DNA of 64,000 nt from Gammaproteobacteria bacterium (GTDB taxonomy: Bacteria > Pseudomonadota > Gammaproteobacteria > Legionellales > Legionellaceae), in NCBI GenBank assembly GCA_024742995.1, contig JANSXK010000002.1, forward strand, positions 1 through 64,000. Direction: 5' to 3'. The notes under the pieces were generated by a model that had not been told where the DNA came from, searched no databases, and saw only the letters and a program-made list of their open reading frames with translations. Made by a program: the position numbers and the translations under genes. Positions 24,758 through 34,631 of the stretch are shown here, one piece after another (within the stretch, counting starts at the first letter, position 1; each line of letters opens with the position of its first letter).

Positions 24758-26242
24758 TCACTCAAAAAACTGCTGCAACAACCTTGCTTTTATCTTTTCT
24801 AACTCTTCTTCCTGAGGCTGAAACCAATGCTTGATTTGCAGCAATGCTTGGAACACATACATATCATAGCCGTACACACAGTGGCATTGGGCTTGTTTGG
24901 CTTGACGTAACAGGACCGTTTCAATGGGTTGATACACCACATCCATCACCACCATATTCGGTTTGAAACCCTGCTGCAAAGATTCTAATAACCTTGGCGT
25001 GATAGCTTCTTCTGGCAGGGTGTTTATCACCACAGTCGCTTGTAATTGTGTCAAATCTGAAAAAGACCCTGCACGACAACCCAGGGTCTTTGCCAAATGT
25101 TGAGCTTTCTCCACAGTCCGGTTCACAATGATAACCTGCGCCCCTTGTGCCAAGGCCGTAAACGCAATCGCCCGCGCCGCACCCCCTGCACCGAGTAATA
25201 AAATGGTTTGTTTTGAAATATCAACAGCGGTTGACAATGCCTGCATCGCACCCAAACCATCCGTATTCTTTCCCACAAATTGTTTTTGATCCCGCACAAC
25301 GGTATTCACCGCTTGGATCAATGTAACTTCATCATCCAGCTTATCCAATAAAGGCACTATGGCTTCTTTCAATGGCATGGTGACACTGAGTCCTTGGAAG
25401 TTCAAAGACCGACACCATGCTATCGCTTGCGGAAGCAATGCTGCTGGTATCCGTAATTTGATATACACTGCATTTTTTTGCAAGATGGTGATGGCTTGAT
25501 TATGAGCGATATGACCCACACTTTTCTCCACGGGATCACCCAGTAGTGCATAAAATTTCGTGTCACGATTTAGATTGCGATAATGATACTGAGTCAGTAA
25601 TGCTGTCGTCGTCATTTGCCCCGGAGCAATTGCTTCGGCTGACGCCAAATGGCAGTAATTCATGAAACCGCCCACCACCGGACTCAAAATCCGTGTCGAC
25701 ACGCCATCTTCTCCCATGCAAAACCCACTGACATGCTGCGAAGCTGACAATGACTGCATAAAATCCAGCATCCGCAAAGCATCCAGACCGGACTGGGCAA
25801 AACAAGCTAGTTTATAAGCATGAAAATCGGGGTGGTGCAGTGATTCGAACAATGCCATCAAATCCACGGGGGTTTCTCGAAAGTTGTGATACGAGCAGAT
25901 CAGTTTGACTTGAGGATAGGCGGTATGAATCGCCATCACCGCATCTGTTGGCATATCCGCTTCAAGATCAAAATAGTCAGGATTTAAAGCAGCCAAACGA
26001 TGTAAATCCTGCACTCGCTCCGCTTCCGTCTTAGGATACTGTCCGCCTTGTGCACGACTGCGTAACGTAAAAATGATGGGGCACGTGCACATCGTACGCA
26101 GCGCTGTGATGGCGTCCAGATCTAAATGAGGTGCGTAATCTAAACGCAATTCGATGCCATCTGCCTCGTGCAGTGCTTGTAAGATCGCCGCTTTGGCGCC
26201 GGGATAAGAACGAACCGCGATGACAACCACCAGCATGCTCAT
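24758..26242 (-). CDS. aroDE: Fused 3-dehydroquinate dehydratase / shikimate dehydrogenase
   Basis: The 494-residue bifunctional enzyme starts at ATG 26242, overlapping the aroB stop as ATGA. Residues 1-215 are type I AroD (SYHNF with the catalytic His, YKLACF with the Schiff-base Lys). From about 225 comes AroE: GDPVEKSVGHIAHN, the VTMPLKEAI catalytic Lys, NTDGLGA with the catalytic Asp, and the NADP loop LLGAGGAARAI. This fusion is known from Chlamydiae and plants but is not the normal gammaproteobacterial arrangement. It is the last gene of the trp-aro operon and carries steps 3 and 4 of the shikimate pathway. Confidence 0.93.
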   Translation of the reverse strand: MSMLVVVIAVRSYPGAKAAILQALHEADGIELRLDYAPHLDLDAITALRTMCTCPIIFTLRSRAQGGQYPKTEAERVQDLHRLAALNPDYFDLEADMPTDAVMAIHTAYPQVKLICSYHNFRETPVDLMALFESLHHPDFHAYKLACFAQSGLDALRMLDFMQSLSASQHVSGFCMGEDGVSTRILSPVVGGFMNYCHLASAEAIAPGQMTTTALLTQYHYRNLNRDTKFYALLGDPVEKSVGHIAHNQAITILQKNAVYIKLRIPAALLPQAIAWCRSLNFQGLSVTMPLKEAIVPLLDKLDDEVTLIQAVNTVVRDQKQFVGKNTDGLGAMQALSTAVDISKQTILLLGAGGAARAIAFTALAQGAQVIIVNRTVEKAQHLAKTLGCRAGSFSDLTQLQATVVINTLPEEAITPRLLESLQQGFKPNMVVMDVVYQPIETVLLRQAKQAQCHCVYGYDMYVFQALLQIKHWFQPQEEELEKIKARLLQQFFE

Positions 26243-27339
26243 CCCCCATCCACAAAGCGATCTTCCGCCCAATCCAACGCATGATTGAGATGTTCTGCTG
26301 GGACAGGAAAACTATGGCTTTGGCCTTCACAATGCGGTTGACCCAAATGATCTAATAAGACAAAGCGTGGTTCAGATTTTATAGATTTTTTATCCAAACT
26401 TAGCGCCGCCAAAAATTTAGCTCTGTTTGCAAATGCTTTGGTTTGCAAAGACAGGCCATTTGCGCTCAATATATTTTCTAATCGTGACACTGCCTCGAGC
26501 TGTAAATACCCCATTTGCACTGCCAAATAAGCCTCCATCAACATCCCAATTGCCACAGCTTCACCATGGCTGAGCGCATACTGCTCTAGCGTTTCGATTG
26601 CGTGGCCAATGGTATGACCAAAGTTCAACAATTGCCGCAACCCTTGCTCATGTTCATCTTGCTCTACAATATTTTTTTTAATCTCACACGATTGATAAAT
26701 CATATCGATAAGCGCATCATCCTGACTTGGAATGTTCTCTTCCAAGCGAGCAAACAACGCCAGATCCGCAATGGCCGCATGTTTGATCATTTCTACTCTG
26801 CCATTATGCCATTCATCTTGAGGCAAAGAGTCTAAGAACCGCGTATCCATGATCACCGCTTGCGGCTGCGTAAAACTACCAATCAAGTTTTTACCAAAGG
26901 GCGTGTTCACGCCCGTTTTGCCCCCAATGCTAGCATCAACCATCGCTAATAACGTTGTGGGTAGATAAATCACCGACACACCACGACAATAGGTCGCCGC
27001 CAAAAACCCTACCAAATCGGAAACAACCCCACCACCTAACGCTAAAATACACGTATCTCGTCCATAGTGACGACGCAATAATTCATCTTCTAACATCTGC
27101 TTGGTTTCGCGGGTTTTATATTGTTCACCAGCAGGAAAAGTCAGTACCTCCAAAGGCAAGCCTTGATCTTGCAATTGCTTTTGCAACGTCTTACCCAACA
27201 CCTCAAACACCTGGGTGTCAGTGATCATCACCCAGCGTTGCTTGCTAGCAGTCGCCTGTTCCAAAACCATTCGTGTCACTATATTTTGACCGATATAAAT
27301 GCGATAAGCCGCTGACGCTTCTAGCGTCATCGTCTTCAT
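26239..27339 (-). CDS. aroB: 3-dehydroquinate synthase
   Basis: The 366-residue enzyme converts DAHP to 3-dehydroquinate with NAD and a metal ion. Seen are FPAGEQYKT, the NAD-binding ALGGGVVSDLVGFLAATYCRGV, the PTTLLAMVDASIGGKTGVN block and the metal-binding LLNFGHTIGHAIE. The start is ATG 27339, which overlaps the aroC stop by 4 bases. Length is standard. Translational coupling within the operon is likely. Confidence 0.96.
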   Translation of the reverse strand: MKTMTLEASAAYRIYIGQNIVTRMVLEQATASKQRWVMITDTQVFEVLGKTLQKQLQDQGLPLEVLTFPAGEQYKTRETKQMLEDELLRRHYGRDTCILALGGGVVSDLVGFLAATYCRGVSVIYLPTTLLAMVDASIGGKTGVNTPFGKNLIGSFTQPQAVIMDTRFLDSLPQDEWHNGRVEMIKHAAIADLALFARLEENIPSQDDALIDMIYQSCEIKKNIVEQDEHEQGLRQLLNFGHTIGHAIETLEQYALSHGEAVAIGMLMEAYLAVQMGYLQLEAVSRLENILSANGLSLQTKAFANRAKFLAALSLDKKSIKSEPRFVLLDHLGQPHCEGQSHSFPVPAEHLNHALDWAEDRFVDGG

Positions 27340-28436
27340 GCCTCCAGCCTCGCACAACGATTCATCAATAATGCATCCACCAAAACCAGTGCACACATGG
27401 CTTCGACCACCGGCACTGCGCGAATGGCCACACAAGGATCGTGGCGAGACTCTTCGGGTAATTGCAATACCGTTGCTTCACCATCCACCGTGGTTGTTTG
27501 TTGCGGTTTGCGAATACTAGACGTCGGTTTAAATGCCACGCGCCCCGTCAATGGCATACCCGTGGTAATCCCACCTAACGTGCCGCCCGCATGATTGGTT
27601 TGGGTTTGAATGCCTTTTTCTGATGCTAAAAACAAATCATTATGCGTGGATCCCAGCATGGCCGCAGCCGCAAAACCTTCACCCACTTCAAACCCTTTGG
27701 ATGCCGGTAAGCTCAACATGGCTTTGGCCAAATTGGCTTCTAGTTTTTCATAAATTGGATCACCCAAACCCGCAGGTAACCCTGTCGCCAAAAACCGTAC
27801 CACACCACCCAAAGAATCACCTGCATCTTTGGCTGCTAGCAAAGCCGCTGTCATCTGTTGTTCTGCATTTGGATCGGGACAGAAAATAGGGCTCGCAAGG
27901 GTTGCCTCTTTGATCATGACCACATCTTCTCCCATCGTGTCGGCTTGGATAAGACCCATGGCCGAGAGATAGGCGCAAACATTGATGTCATAGTGCCTCA
28001 AGATCTGCTTTGCAACTGCTGCTGCAGCAACCCGACAGGCTGTTTCACGCGCAGATGCGCGCCCACCTCCGCGATGATCATAAGCTTCGCCATATTTAGC
28101 AAGATAGGTCGCATTGGCATGGCCCGGACGCAAGATGTGTTGGATCGGATCATATTTACTAGAATCTGCATCTTGATTCATGATCACAATTGAAATCGGT
28201 GTTCCAGTCGTTTTGCCAGCAAAAATGCCCGAGTAAATATCAGCACAATCCGGTTCTTTGCGTGGCGTGGTAAACGGTGTTTTGCCAGGCGCACGCAACA
28301 CTAATTCACGATTAATATCGTCTACAGACAAAGCAACCCCCGCGGGACAACCATCGATAACCACACCAACAGCTTTGCCGTGTGACTCGCCCCAGGTGGT
28401 GATGCGAAATAAATTACCAAAGGAATTAGATGCCAT
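27336..28436 (-). CDS. aroC: Chorismate synthase
   Basis: The 366-residue enzyme makes chorismate from EPSP with reduced FMN. It opens with the family signature FRITTWGESHGKAVGVVIDGCPAG and includes YDHRGGGRASARETA and the late MPLTGRVAFKPTSSI. The start is ATG 28436 with a strong AAAGGGAGG, 11 bases inside the end of aroK. This provides the branch-point compound for the trp genes of the same operon. Confidence 0.97.
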   Translation of the reverse strand: MASNSFGNLFRITTWGESHGKAVGVVIDGCPAGVALSVDDINRELVLRAPGKTPFTTPRKEPDCADIYSGIFAGKTTGTPISIVIMNQDADSSKYDPIQHILRPGHANATYLAKYGEAYDHRGGGRASARETACRVAAAAVAKQILRHYDINVCAYLSAMGLIQADTMGEDVVMIKEATLASPIFCPDPNAEQQMTAALLAAKDAGDSLGGVVRFLATGLPAGLGDPIYEKLEANLAKAMLSLPASKGFEVGEGFAAAAMLGSTHNDLFLASEKGIQTQTNHAGGTLGGITTGMPLTGRVAFKPTSSIRKPQQTTTVDGEATVLQLPEESRHDPCVAIRAVPVVEAMCALVLVDALLMNRCARLEA

Positions 28437-28944
28437 CGGAAACCTCCCTTTCATGTGCCGTGCAGGCAACGATCACAGCCTGCACCACCTCTGTAATCGA
28501 TTTGTCTTCTGTAGAAAGTTCAAGATCGGCAGCTTGCTGATACAACAGTTGTCGCCGATCATATACCGACAAAAGAGACTCATGCGCTAAAAAACCTGGC
28601 AAAGGCTGGGTTTGAAAACGTGCGTGACATGTTTCACGTGATACATATAAATAGATGATGCGCCCCAACGTTTGCAAATGACGGATGTTGTCTTGATCGA
28701 GGACCACACCACCCCCGGTCGCAATCACAGTAGGTTGTGATGGCTGTAATGATTGAATCGCTGATTTTTCTACAGCGCGAAAATGGGCCTCGCCTTTGTG
28801 GAGATAAAGATCACGAACTGACGCATGTGCCGCCTGTTCTATCAATACATCCGTATCAATAAAATCATATTGGATCGCAGCTGCCAGACGGGACCCGACA
28901 GAAGTCTTACCACATGCTTTAAATCCAATTAAAACGACCGTCAT
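28426..28944 (-). CDS. aroK: Shikimate kinase
   Basis: The 172-residue P-loop kinase has GFKACGKTSVG (Walker A, slightly unusual with Ala-Cys), the DTD shikimate-binding motif in YDFIDTDVLIE, FRAVE, and the VIATGGGVVL loop. It phosphorylates shikimate at the 3-hydroxyl. Its ATG overlaps the aroA stop by 4 bases. In Chlamydia the gene in this place is usually called aroL. Confidence 0.94.
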   Translation of the reverse strand: MTVVLIGFKACGKTSVGSRLAAAIQYDFIDTDVLIEQAAHASVRDLYLHKGEAHFRAVEKSAIQSLQPSQPTVIATGGGVVLDQDNIRHLQTLGRIIYLYVSRETCHARFQTQPLPGFLAHESLLSVYDRRQLLYQQAADLELSTEDKSITEVVQAVIVACTAHEREVSDGI

Positions 28945-30227
28945 GCTGCCACCTCAATCTTTGCACCCAAATGCCACAAAGCCTCTGCAAAACCAGGATA
29001 GCTTTTATCCACACACGCGATCTCTTCAATAATGGTTTCACCTTCTGCCGCCATGCCTGCCACCGCCAAAGCCATCGCGATACGATGATCATGGTGACTG
29101 GATACGCGTGCGCCAGTTAAAAATGCTGGCTTGATGCGTAATCCGTCAGGATCTTCGACAATATTCGCACCCATTTTTTTCAATTCTTCGCTGATCGCGG
29201 CTAAGCGATCACTTTCTTTGTGGCGCGCAATTGCCGCCCCGGTGATCACTGTTTCCCCATCAATGAAACATGCCAACACTGCTAAAATGGGCACCGCATC
29301 AATAAAATCATTCACCTCAATCCTACGGCCACGGATGTTTCCTGACGATCTGATAGACAATATCTGCTGATCATCAAACTGGAGATCTGCACCCAAGGTT
29401 TGTAATACGCTAAGTAACGCTTTGTCTCCCTGCGCATCTTTGGGATCCAAATGATGGAGCTTTACCGCAGAAGCCGTGATCAATGCAGCCACCACAGGAA
29501 AAGCACAAGAAGAAAAATCCCCTGGCACAGTATAATCAAATCCCGCGTACTCCGTGTTGCCCATCACGGTATATTCGCTGTACCCCTGACGTTGATAGGC
29601 GATATCCAAACGATCGAACCAAGCCAACGTCAAATCAATCCAAGGCTTTTCACCCGGCTCGGTCACCTGGATCACGATCGGTTGCGATGCAAATGCCGCC
29701 GCCATCAAAATCCCCGATACGGGTTGAGAATCCTCACCATTGATAGTAATGGTGGCACCCCCTCGCAACGGCCCTTTGATGATCACGGGCGCATAACCAT
29801 TACTCTGAGACGATACGGCCAAAACCGCTGCTTGCGTTAACCCATCTAATAAAGGCTGAATAGGACGGTTATTCCGAATCGACTCATCACCCGTGATCAC
29901 GGTATAACCCTCTGTCAAAGCAGCGATCGCTGCGACAAAACGTAAGACTTGCCCAGAATTACCTGCATCGATGACATCGGCGGGGGTTTGCGGTTTGCCG
30001 GCACAACCTGTGATGGTTAATTGGGTATCACTAATTTTAATTTCCGCACCCAAAAGCCGGCAAGCATCAATCATCGCAACCGTATCAAGCGAAGACAAAT
30101 AATTACGGATCGTAGATACCCCTTGTGCCATCGTCGCGAACAAAATAGCACGCAATGTGTGTGATTTTGACGGCGGGATGACAATATCACCTTGCAGTTT
30201 CGAGGGTTGGACATGATAGTTTGCCAT
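28941..30227 (-). CDS. aroA: EPSP synthase (3-phosphoshikimate 1-carboxyvinyltransferase)
   Basis: The 428-residue, two-domain enzyme has IPPSKSHTLRAILFA (the PEP/S3P-binding KS-x-R segment), VIDAGNSGQVLRFVAA, the ITGDESIRNNRPIQPLLD loop, and HDHRIAMALAVAG near the end. The GNSGQ loop departs from the usual GNAGT and may alter glyphosate sensitivity; this is an inference. The start codon shares one base with the stop of aroF (TGATG). Confidence 0.95.
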   Translation of the reverse strand: MANYHVQPSKLQGDIVIPPSKSHTLRAILFATMAQGVSTIRNYLSSLDTVAMIDACRLLGAEIKISDTQLTITGCAGKPQTPADVIDAGNSGQVLRFVAAIAALTEGYTVITGDESIRNNRPIQPLLDGLTQAAVLAVSSQSNGYAPVIIKGPLRGGATITINGEDSQPVSGILMAAAFASQPIVIQVTEPGEKPWIDLTLAWFDRLDIAYQRQGYSEYTVMGNTEYAGFDYTVPGDFSSCAFPVVAALITASAVKLHHLDPKDAQGDKALLSVLQTLGADLQFDDQQILSIRSSGNIRGRRIEVNDFIDAVPILAVLACFIDGETVITGAAIARHKESDRLAAISEELKKMGANIVEDPDGLRIKPAFLTGARVSSHHDHRIAMALAVAGMAAEGETIIEEIACVDKSYPGFAEALWHLGAKIEVAA

Positions 30228-31246
30228 CAGGTCACCTCAATATTCACCGCGGGACCAATCTGCCTTAAAACATGCATCATCTGTTCGAATGTCTCCGGCG
30301 CAATGGTTTGTTTGGCATCAGAAACTGAATTGTCGGGATCAGGATGCACTTCCACCATGATACCATCTGCACCTGCAGCCAATGCCGCGTACGCCATAGG
30401 TGGGACCATCGCTCGCAATCCGGTACCATGACTCGGATCAACAATCACTGGCAAATGACTGAGTTCACGTAAAATAGGCACTGCGGCCAAATCCAAGGTA
30501 TTACGTGCATAGGTTTCAAACGTCCGAATCCCACGCTCACATAAGATGACGTTAGGATTACCGGTATGCAAAATATATTCTGCTGCCATCAAAAAATCGA
30601 TATAGGTGGCAGACAAACCGCGTTTTAAAAGAATGGGTTTTCCCGTTTTGCCGACTTGTTTTAGCAAAGAATAGTTTTGCATATTGCGGGCGCCCACTTG
30701 CAAAATATCTACGTAAGAGGCAACCAAATCAACCTCTTGTGAATCCATGACTTCAGACACACTCAATAATTGATGCTGTTTGGCCGCAGCCTGCATATAT
30801 TGCAAACCAATTTCGCCTAAACCCTGAAAGTCATAAGGTGATGTGCGTGGCTTGAACGCGCCTCCACGTAATATCTTAGCGCCCGCCGCCGCGACTGCCG
30901 CGGCCGTTTGATGGATTTGCGCTTCCGATTCAATAGAGCATGGCCCAGCCATCACCGTGAGTGATCCACCCCCAATCTTGCAGCCATTAATCTCAATCAC
31001 GGTACGTTCTTTTTTCAAATCACTGCCGGCTAATTTGAACTTTTGGGTCAAGGGTAAAACGCGCTCCACTCCTGGAAGTTCGGCAAAATGCTTATCATCT
31101 GTCTCAGCAGTCGTACCATTCACAATGGCAATATAATAACGACCATTATCCTGTGTGGGTTGTGCTTGTAGACTCATCCATGCAAGTTTGGCAACCAACG
31201 CATCAACGTCTTGTCGTGCTGTTTGCTCTTTCATCATAAGAATCAT
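30227..31246 (-). CDS. aroF: DAHP synthase, type I-beta
   Basis: The 339-residue enzyme condenses PEP and erythrose-4-phosphate, the entry to aromatic synthesis. An N-terminal ferredoxin-like region (about 25-90, with VERVLPLTQKFKLAGSDLKK) precedes the barrel with VMAGPCSIES, LRGGAFKPRTSPYDFQG, LLKRGLSATYIDFLMAAEYI and VDPSHGTG. This is the Thermotoga/Bacillus-like subtype, not the AroFGH type of enterobacteria. The start follows GAGAGGG and overlaps trpA by 4 bases. Being inside the trp operon, it probably shares tryptophan-dependent control. Confidence 0.94.
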   Translation of the reverse strand: MILMMKEQTARQDVDALVAKLAWMSLQAQPTQDNGRYYIAIVNGTTAETDDKHFAELPGVERVLPLTQKFKLAGSDLKKERTVIEINGCKIGGGSLTVMAGPCSIESEAQIHQTAAAVAAAGAKILRGGAFKPRTSPYDFQGLGEIGLQYMQAAAKQHQLLSVSEVMDSQEVDLVASYVDILQVGARNMQNYSLLKQVGKTGKPILLKRGLSATYIDFLMAAEYILHTGNPNVILCERGIRTFETYARNTLDLAAVPILRELSHLPVIVDPSHGTGLRAMVPPMAYAALAAGADGIMVEVHPDPDNSVSDAKQTIAPETFEQMMHVLRQIGPAVNIEVT

Positions 31247-32019
31247 AGTACTACCCTCTCTAACGGATTAATACGGCGCGCCAACTGTGTCAATTCAGCA
31301 GGGCTTGCGCCATCTTCTAACGCTTTAACAAATAATGAGCCAACCACCACACCGTCGGCATATTGTAGAACTTTTTCGGCCGTTTGGTAACTCGAAATAC
31401 CAAACCCTGTGATCACCGGCAAATGGACATGAGCTTGAATCGTCTGTATGGTCGACACAAAATCTTCAGGCAAGCCGTCACGCATACCGGTGGTCCCTTT
31501 GCGGCAAGCATAATACAAACAACCCTTGCCGTACCGATCTATATGCTGCATTCGCGCGAATGACGTCGTGGGTGTCAACACATAAATAGGTGCCAGATCA
31601 TACACCAAACAACGTTGATGAATAAAAGGAGATGCCTCAATCGGACAATCCACAATCAAAATCCCATCCAAGCCTGCCGCTTTGGCATCATGAAAAAAAG
31701 AAGTTTGCGACACTGCTAAGATTGGATTCAAATACGAGAATAAAATCAAAGGAATCTCAGATCGCTTACGAATTTCTTGACTCAACCATAACACATCTTG
31801 CAGCGTTGTACCTTGTGCCAACGATCGCGCAGCAGCGTTTTGAATCACGGGACCATCTGCAATGGGATCAGAAAACGGTACCCCAATTTCCAAAAGCGTC
31901 ACTCCAGCGGCAATCAATGCCAATGCTGCCGCCAAAGTCCGTTCAATACCACCATCTCCCGCAGTCAAATAACCCACAAAGGCTTTGCCACGTTGAAACT
32001 GTTGTTCAATACGCTTCAT
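31243..32019 (-). CDS. trpA: Tryptophan synthase alpha subunit
   Basis: The 258-residue TIM barrel cleaves indole-3-glycerol phosphate to indole. Seen are FVGYLTAGDGG, the LLEIGVPFSDPIADGPVIQNA block with the catalytic acid, and a GFGISSYQTAEKVLQYADGVVVGS phosphate site. It overlaps trpB by 4 bases, as expected for subunits of one alpha2-beta2 complex. Confidence 0.97.
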   Translation of the reverse strand: MKRIEQQFQRGKAFVGYLTAGDGGIERTLAAALALIAAGVTLLEIGVPFSDPIADGPVIQNAAARSLAQGTTLQDVLWLSQEIRKRSEIPLILFSYLNPILAVSQTSFFHDAKAAGLDGILIVDCPIEASPFIHQRCLVYDLAPIYVLTPTTSFARMQHIDRYGKGCLYYACRKGTTGMRDGLPEDFVSTIQTIQAHVHLPVITGFGISSYQTAEKVLQYADGVVVGSLFVKALEDGASPAELTQLARRINPLERVVL

Positions 32020-33203
32020 GACAACACCTTCGTATTGATTTGGGTTAAATCTTTATCCCCACGTCCAGAAATATTAACAATCACCACGCCACCTTCGGGT
32101 AAGGACGGGGCTAATTTTATCAATCCCGCCAACGCATGTGCTGATTCTAATGCACATAAAATCCCTTCTGTACGTGCCAATAATTGCAGGGCATGCAATG
32201 CTTCATCGTCGGTCACAGCAATATATTGCACCCGCCCTGACGCGTACAAATGCGCATGTTGCGGACCCACTGCTGGGTAATCCAATCCTGCGGAAATCGA
32301 AGACGTTGCGGCAATTTGGCCGTGTTGATCTTGCAGCACATAGGTATAACAACCATGCAGTACACCTGGCGTTAACGTCTGAAACCTGGCCGCATGTTCA
32401 CCCAAATTGCGGCCATGGCCCCCACCCTCAACGCCCAAGCAATCAACATCAGGATTGTCTAAAAACCCTGAAAAAATCCCTATCGCATTAGAACCACCCC
32501 CGACGCAAGCAACCACCAAATCCGGATCTTTCCCCAACACATCTTGGCATTGTTGCCGGCACTCTGTCCCAATCACTGCTTGGAAATAAGCCACCATTTC
32601 CGGATAAGGATGCGGTCCAAGTGCCGATCCCAAACAATAATAAGTGGTTTCAAAGGTTGCTGACCAATCTCGTAGCGATTCATTCACGGCTTCTTTTAAA
32701 GTGGCAGATCCAGACGCCACCGCAACCACCTCCGCACCCATCAAACGCATCCGCAACACATTGGGGGCTTGACGCGCCATATCAACCGCGCCCATATACA
32801 CCACACAGTCCAAACCCAAATAAGCACAAGCTGCAGCCGTCGCCACCCCGTGTTGACCCGCACCTGTTTCAGCCACAATCCGTTGTTTGCCCATATATTT
32901 GGCCAATAGACATTGGCCCAGCGCATTATTTAATTTATGCGCGCCTGTGTGCAGCAAATCTTCACGCTTCAAAAATAACCGTGGCCCCTGAATCTCTGCG
33001 GCAAAGCGCCTGGCTTCTGTCAACGGCGTAGGACGCCCCGCATAATGATTCAAGCTATCTGCAAGCGCTTGGCGAAAGCCATCGTCTTCTTTATAAAAAT
33101 CCCAAGCAGCCATCAATGCTTCGATGGGCGTAACCAATAATTCTGGAACAAATTGCCCGCCAAATGCGCCATAGTAGCCTGCTTTTTGCTTATCCGTCGT
33201 CAT
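32016..33203 (-). CDS. trpB: Tryptophan synthase beta subunit
   Basis: The 395-residue PLP enzyme joins indole and serine. It has YGGRPTPLTE-like AGRPTPLTEARRFA, LKREDLLHTGAHKLNNALGQ with the PLP Lys, ETGAGQHGVATA, the CVGGGSNAIG phosphate loop and AGLDYPAVGPQHAH. The start is ATG 33203, overlapping trpF by 4 bases; earlier in-frame codons lie inside trpF and are not used. Confidence 0.97.
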   Translation of the reverse strand: MTTDKQKAGYYGAFGGQFVPELLVTPIEALMAAWDFYKEDDGFRQALADSLNHYAGRPTPLTEARRFAAEIQGPRLFLKREDLLHTGAHKLNNALGQCLLAKYMGKQRIVAETGAGQHGVATAAACAYLGLDCVVYMGAVDMARQAPNVLRMRLMGAEVVAVASGSATLKEAVNESLRDWSATFETTYYCLGSALGPHPYPEMVAYFQAVIGTECRQQCQDVLGKDPDLVVACVGGGSNAIGIFSGFLDNPDVDCLGVEGGGHGRNLGEHAARFQTLTPGVLHGCYTYVLQDQHGQIAATSSISAGLDYPAVGPQHAHLYASGRVQYIAVTDDEALHALQLLARTEGILCALESAHALAGLIKLAPSLPEGGVVIVNISGRGDKDLTQINTKVLS

Positions 33204-33835
33204 GCCACACCTCGAACCGTCTGAATAAATTGCGTGATCAACGCAGCGTCTTTTTCCCCAAAGCAATCTTCCACACCAGAAGACACATCTACCATCGCAG
33301 GCTGAAACCGCCGAATCGCATCATGCACATTATCCCGACACAAACCACCTGCAACAATCATGGGGAATACCCCTTGATAATGAAATGCGGCCCAAGAAAA
33401 ACACTGTCCTGTGCCAGGATCTTGATGATCAAACAGCACGTAATCACGTTGCGGATCACAGTGTGTCAATCCTTGCTCGTCTTCTTTCGCAATCACACCC
33501 TGCTCAGATACTGGACAAACGTAAAACCGTCGGTACTTAGGCGCCAGCATTCTATGTGCTTGCCGTGCACGTGCACCGTGTAATTGTACGGTTGTGATTT
33601 GAGTTGCCGTACAAATATTCAGCATTTGCTGTGCCGAATGATCCGTAAACACCGCGACAGGAATGGCGCCATGCGTGCGAGTCACAGCTGTAATGGCGCG
33701 TGCTTGAGAAACGGTCACCGCACGCTTTGATTTTGGGTGGAACACCAAACCCATATAATCAGCCCCAGCCAACGCCGCTGTTTGTGCCGCTTCAGCTGTA
33801 GCCACACCACAGATTTTGACCTTAGGACATCCCAT
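33200..33835 (-). CDS. trpF: Phosphoribosylanthranilate isomerase
   Basis: The 211-residue barrel isomerises N-(5-phosphoribosyl)anthranilate. VKICGVATAEAA holds the catalytic Cys, GADYMGLVFHPKSKRAV follows, and AGGLCRDNVHDAIRRF with VDVSSGVED closes the phosphate site. The start at ATG 33835 has GGAG at a good distance and lies 11 bases inside trpC. It is a separate gene, not fused to trpC as in enterobacteria. Confidence 0.95.
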   Translation of the reverse strand: MGCPKVKICGVATAEAAQTAALAGADYMGLVFHPKSKRAVTVSQARAITAVTRTHGAIPVAVFTDHSAQQMLNICTATQITTVQLHGARARQAHRMLAPKYRRFYVCPVSEQGVIAKEDEQGLTHCDPQRDYVLFDHQDPGTGQCFSWAAFHYQGVFPMIVAGGLCRDNVHDAIRRFQPAMVDVSSGVEDCFGEKDAALITQFIQTVRGVA

Positions 33836-34631
33836 TTTGGCACGCTCCAATAAAATCAGCGGGATCCGTCGCCGTCACCAAAGCTTCGCCAATCAATACG
33901 GCATCAAAACCCGCTTGATGATAGTCGCGCGCAAGTTGCGGCGATAAAATGCCTGATTCGGCAATACGAATCTTATCTTTAGGGATGCGTTCGACCAAAC
34001 GCAATGCACATTCAGCATCTATTTCAAAAGTTTTCAAATCACGATTGTTCACACCGATAATCTCTGCCCCTGCCGCCAGGGCAAGATCTAATTCTCGTTC
34101 ATCATGCACTTCCACCAAAATATCAATGCCCATTTGTGCTGCTTGGGTCAATACATTCGACGTGCGTGATCTTAAAATACTGACCACACCTAAAATTGCG
34201 TCCGCACCCCTCGCAATTGCTTGAGCAATTTGAATCGGATCCAAGATAAAATCTTTACACAAAATTGGCGTAGGGATAGCTGATAATGCTGTGGCCACCG
34301 CAGATAGATCCGACCCCGATCCCCCAAAAAACTGCTCATCCGTCAATACAGAAATAGCATTGGCACCGCCAGCGCTGTACGTTTTCGCTAAGCCTTGAGG
34401 ATCGGGAATAGCGGCCAGCACCCCTTTCGAAGGAGACCGGCGTTTGATTTCCGCGATCACCGCCAAGGTGTCACCACTCAAAGATTGTTTAAAGCTTTTG
34501 CCAGAAGTACGTCGTTGCCTGCCTTGCATCAAATGAGCGATGGCATGATCAGGCGTTTCTAATACCTGCGATTTTAACGCAGCAATTTCACGCACTTTTT
34601 GAGTCACGATCGGTTCTAATCGATTCGTCAT
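33822..34631 (-). CDS. trpC: Indole-3-glycerol phosphate synthase
   Basis: The 269-residue barrel closes the indole ring. Marks are VIAEIKRRSPSKG with the catalytic Lys, ISVLTDEQFFGGS, PILCKDFILDPIQIAQAIARGADAILG and the final VERIPKDKIRIAESGI. The ATG at 34631 follows GGAGGA and lies within the end of trpD. Confidence 0.96.
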   Translation of the reverse strand: MTNRLEPIVTQKVREIAALKSQVLETPDHAIAHLMQGRQRRTSGKSFKQSLSGDTLAVIAEIKRRSPSKGVLAAIPDPQGLAKTYSAGGANAISVLTDEQFFGGSGSDLSAVATALSAIPTPILCKDFILDPIQIAQAIARGADAILGVVSILRSRTSNVLTQAAQMGIDILVEVHDERELDLALAAGAEIIGVNNRDLKTFEIDAECALRLVERIPKDKIRIAESGILSPQLARDYHQAGFDAVLIGEALVTATDPADFIGACQNGMS

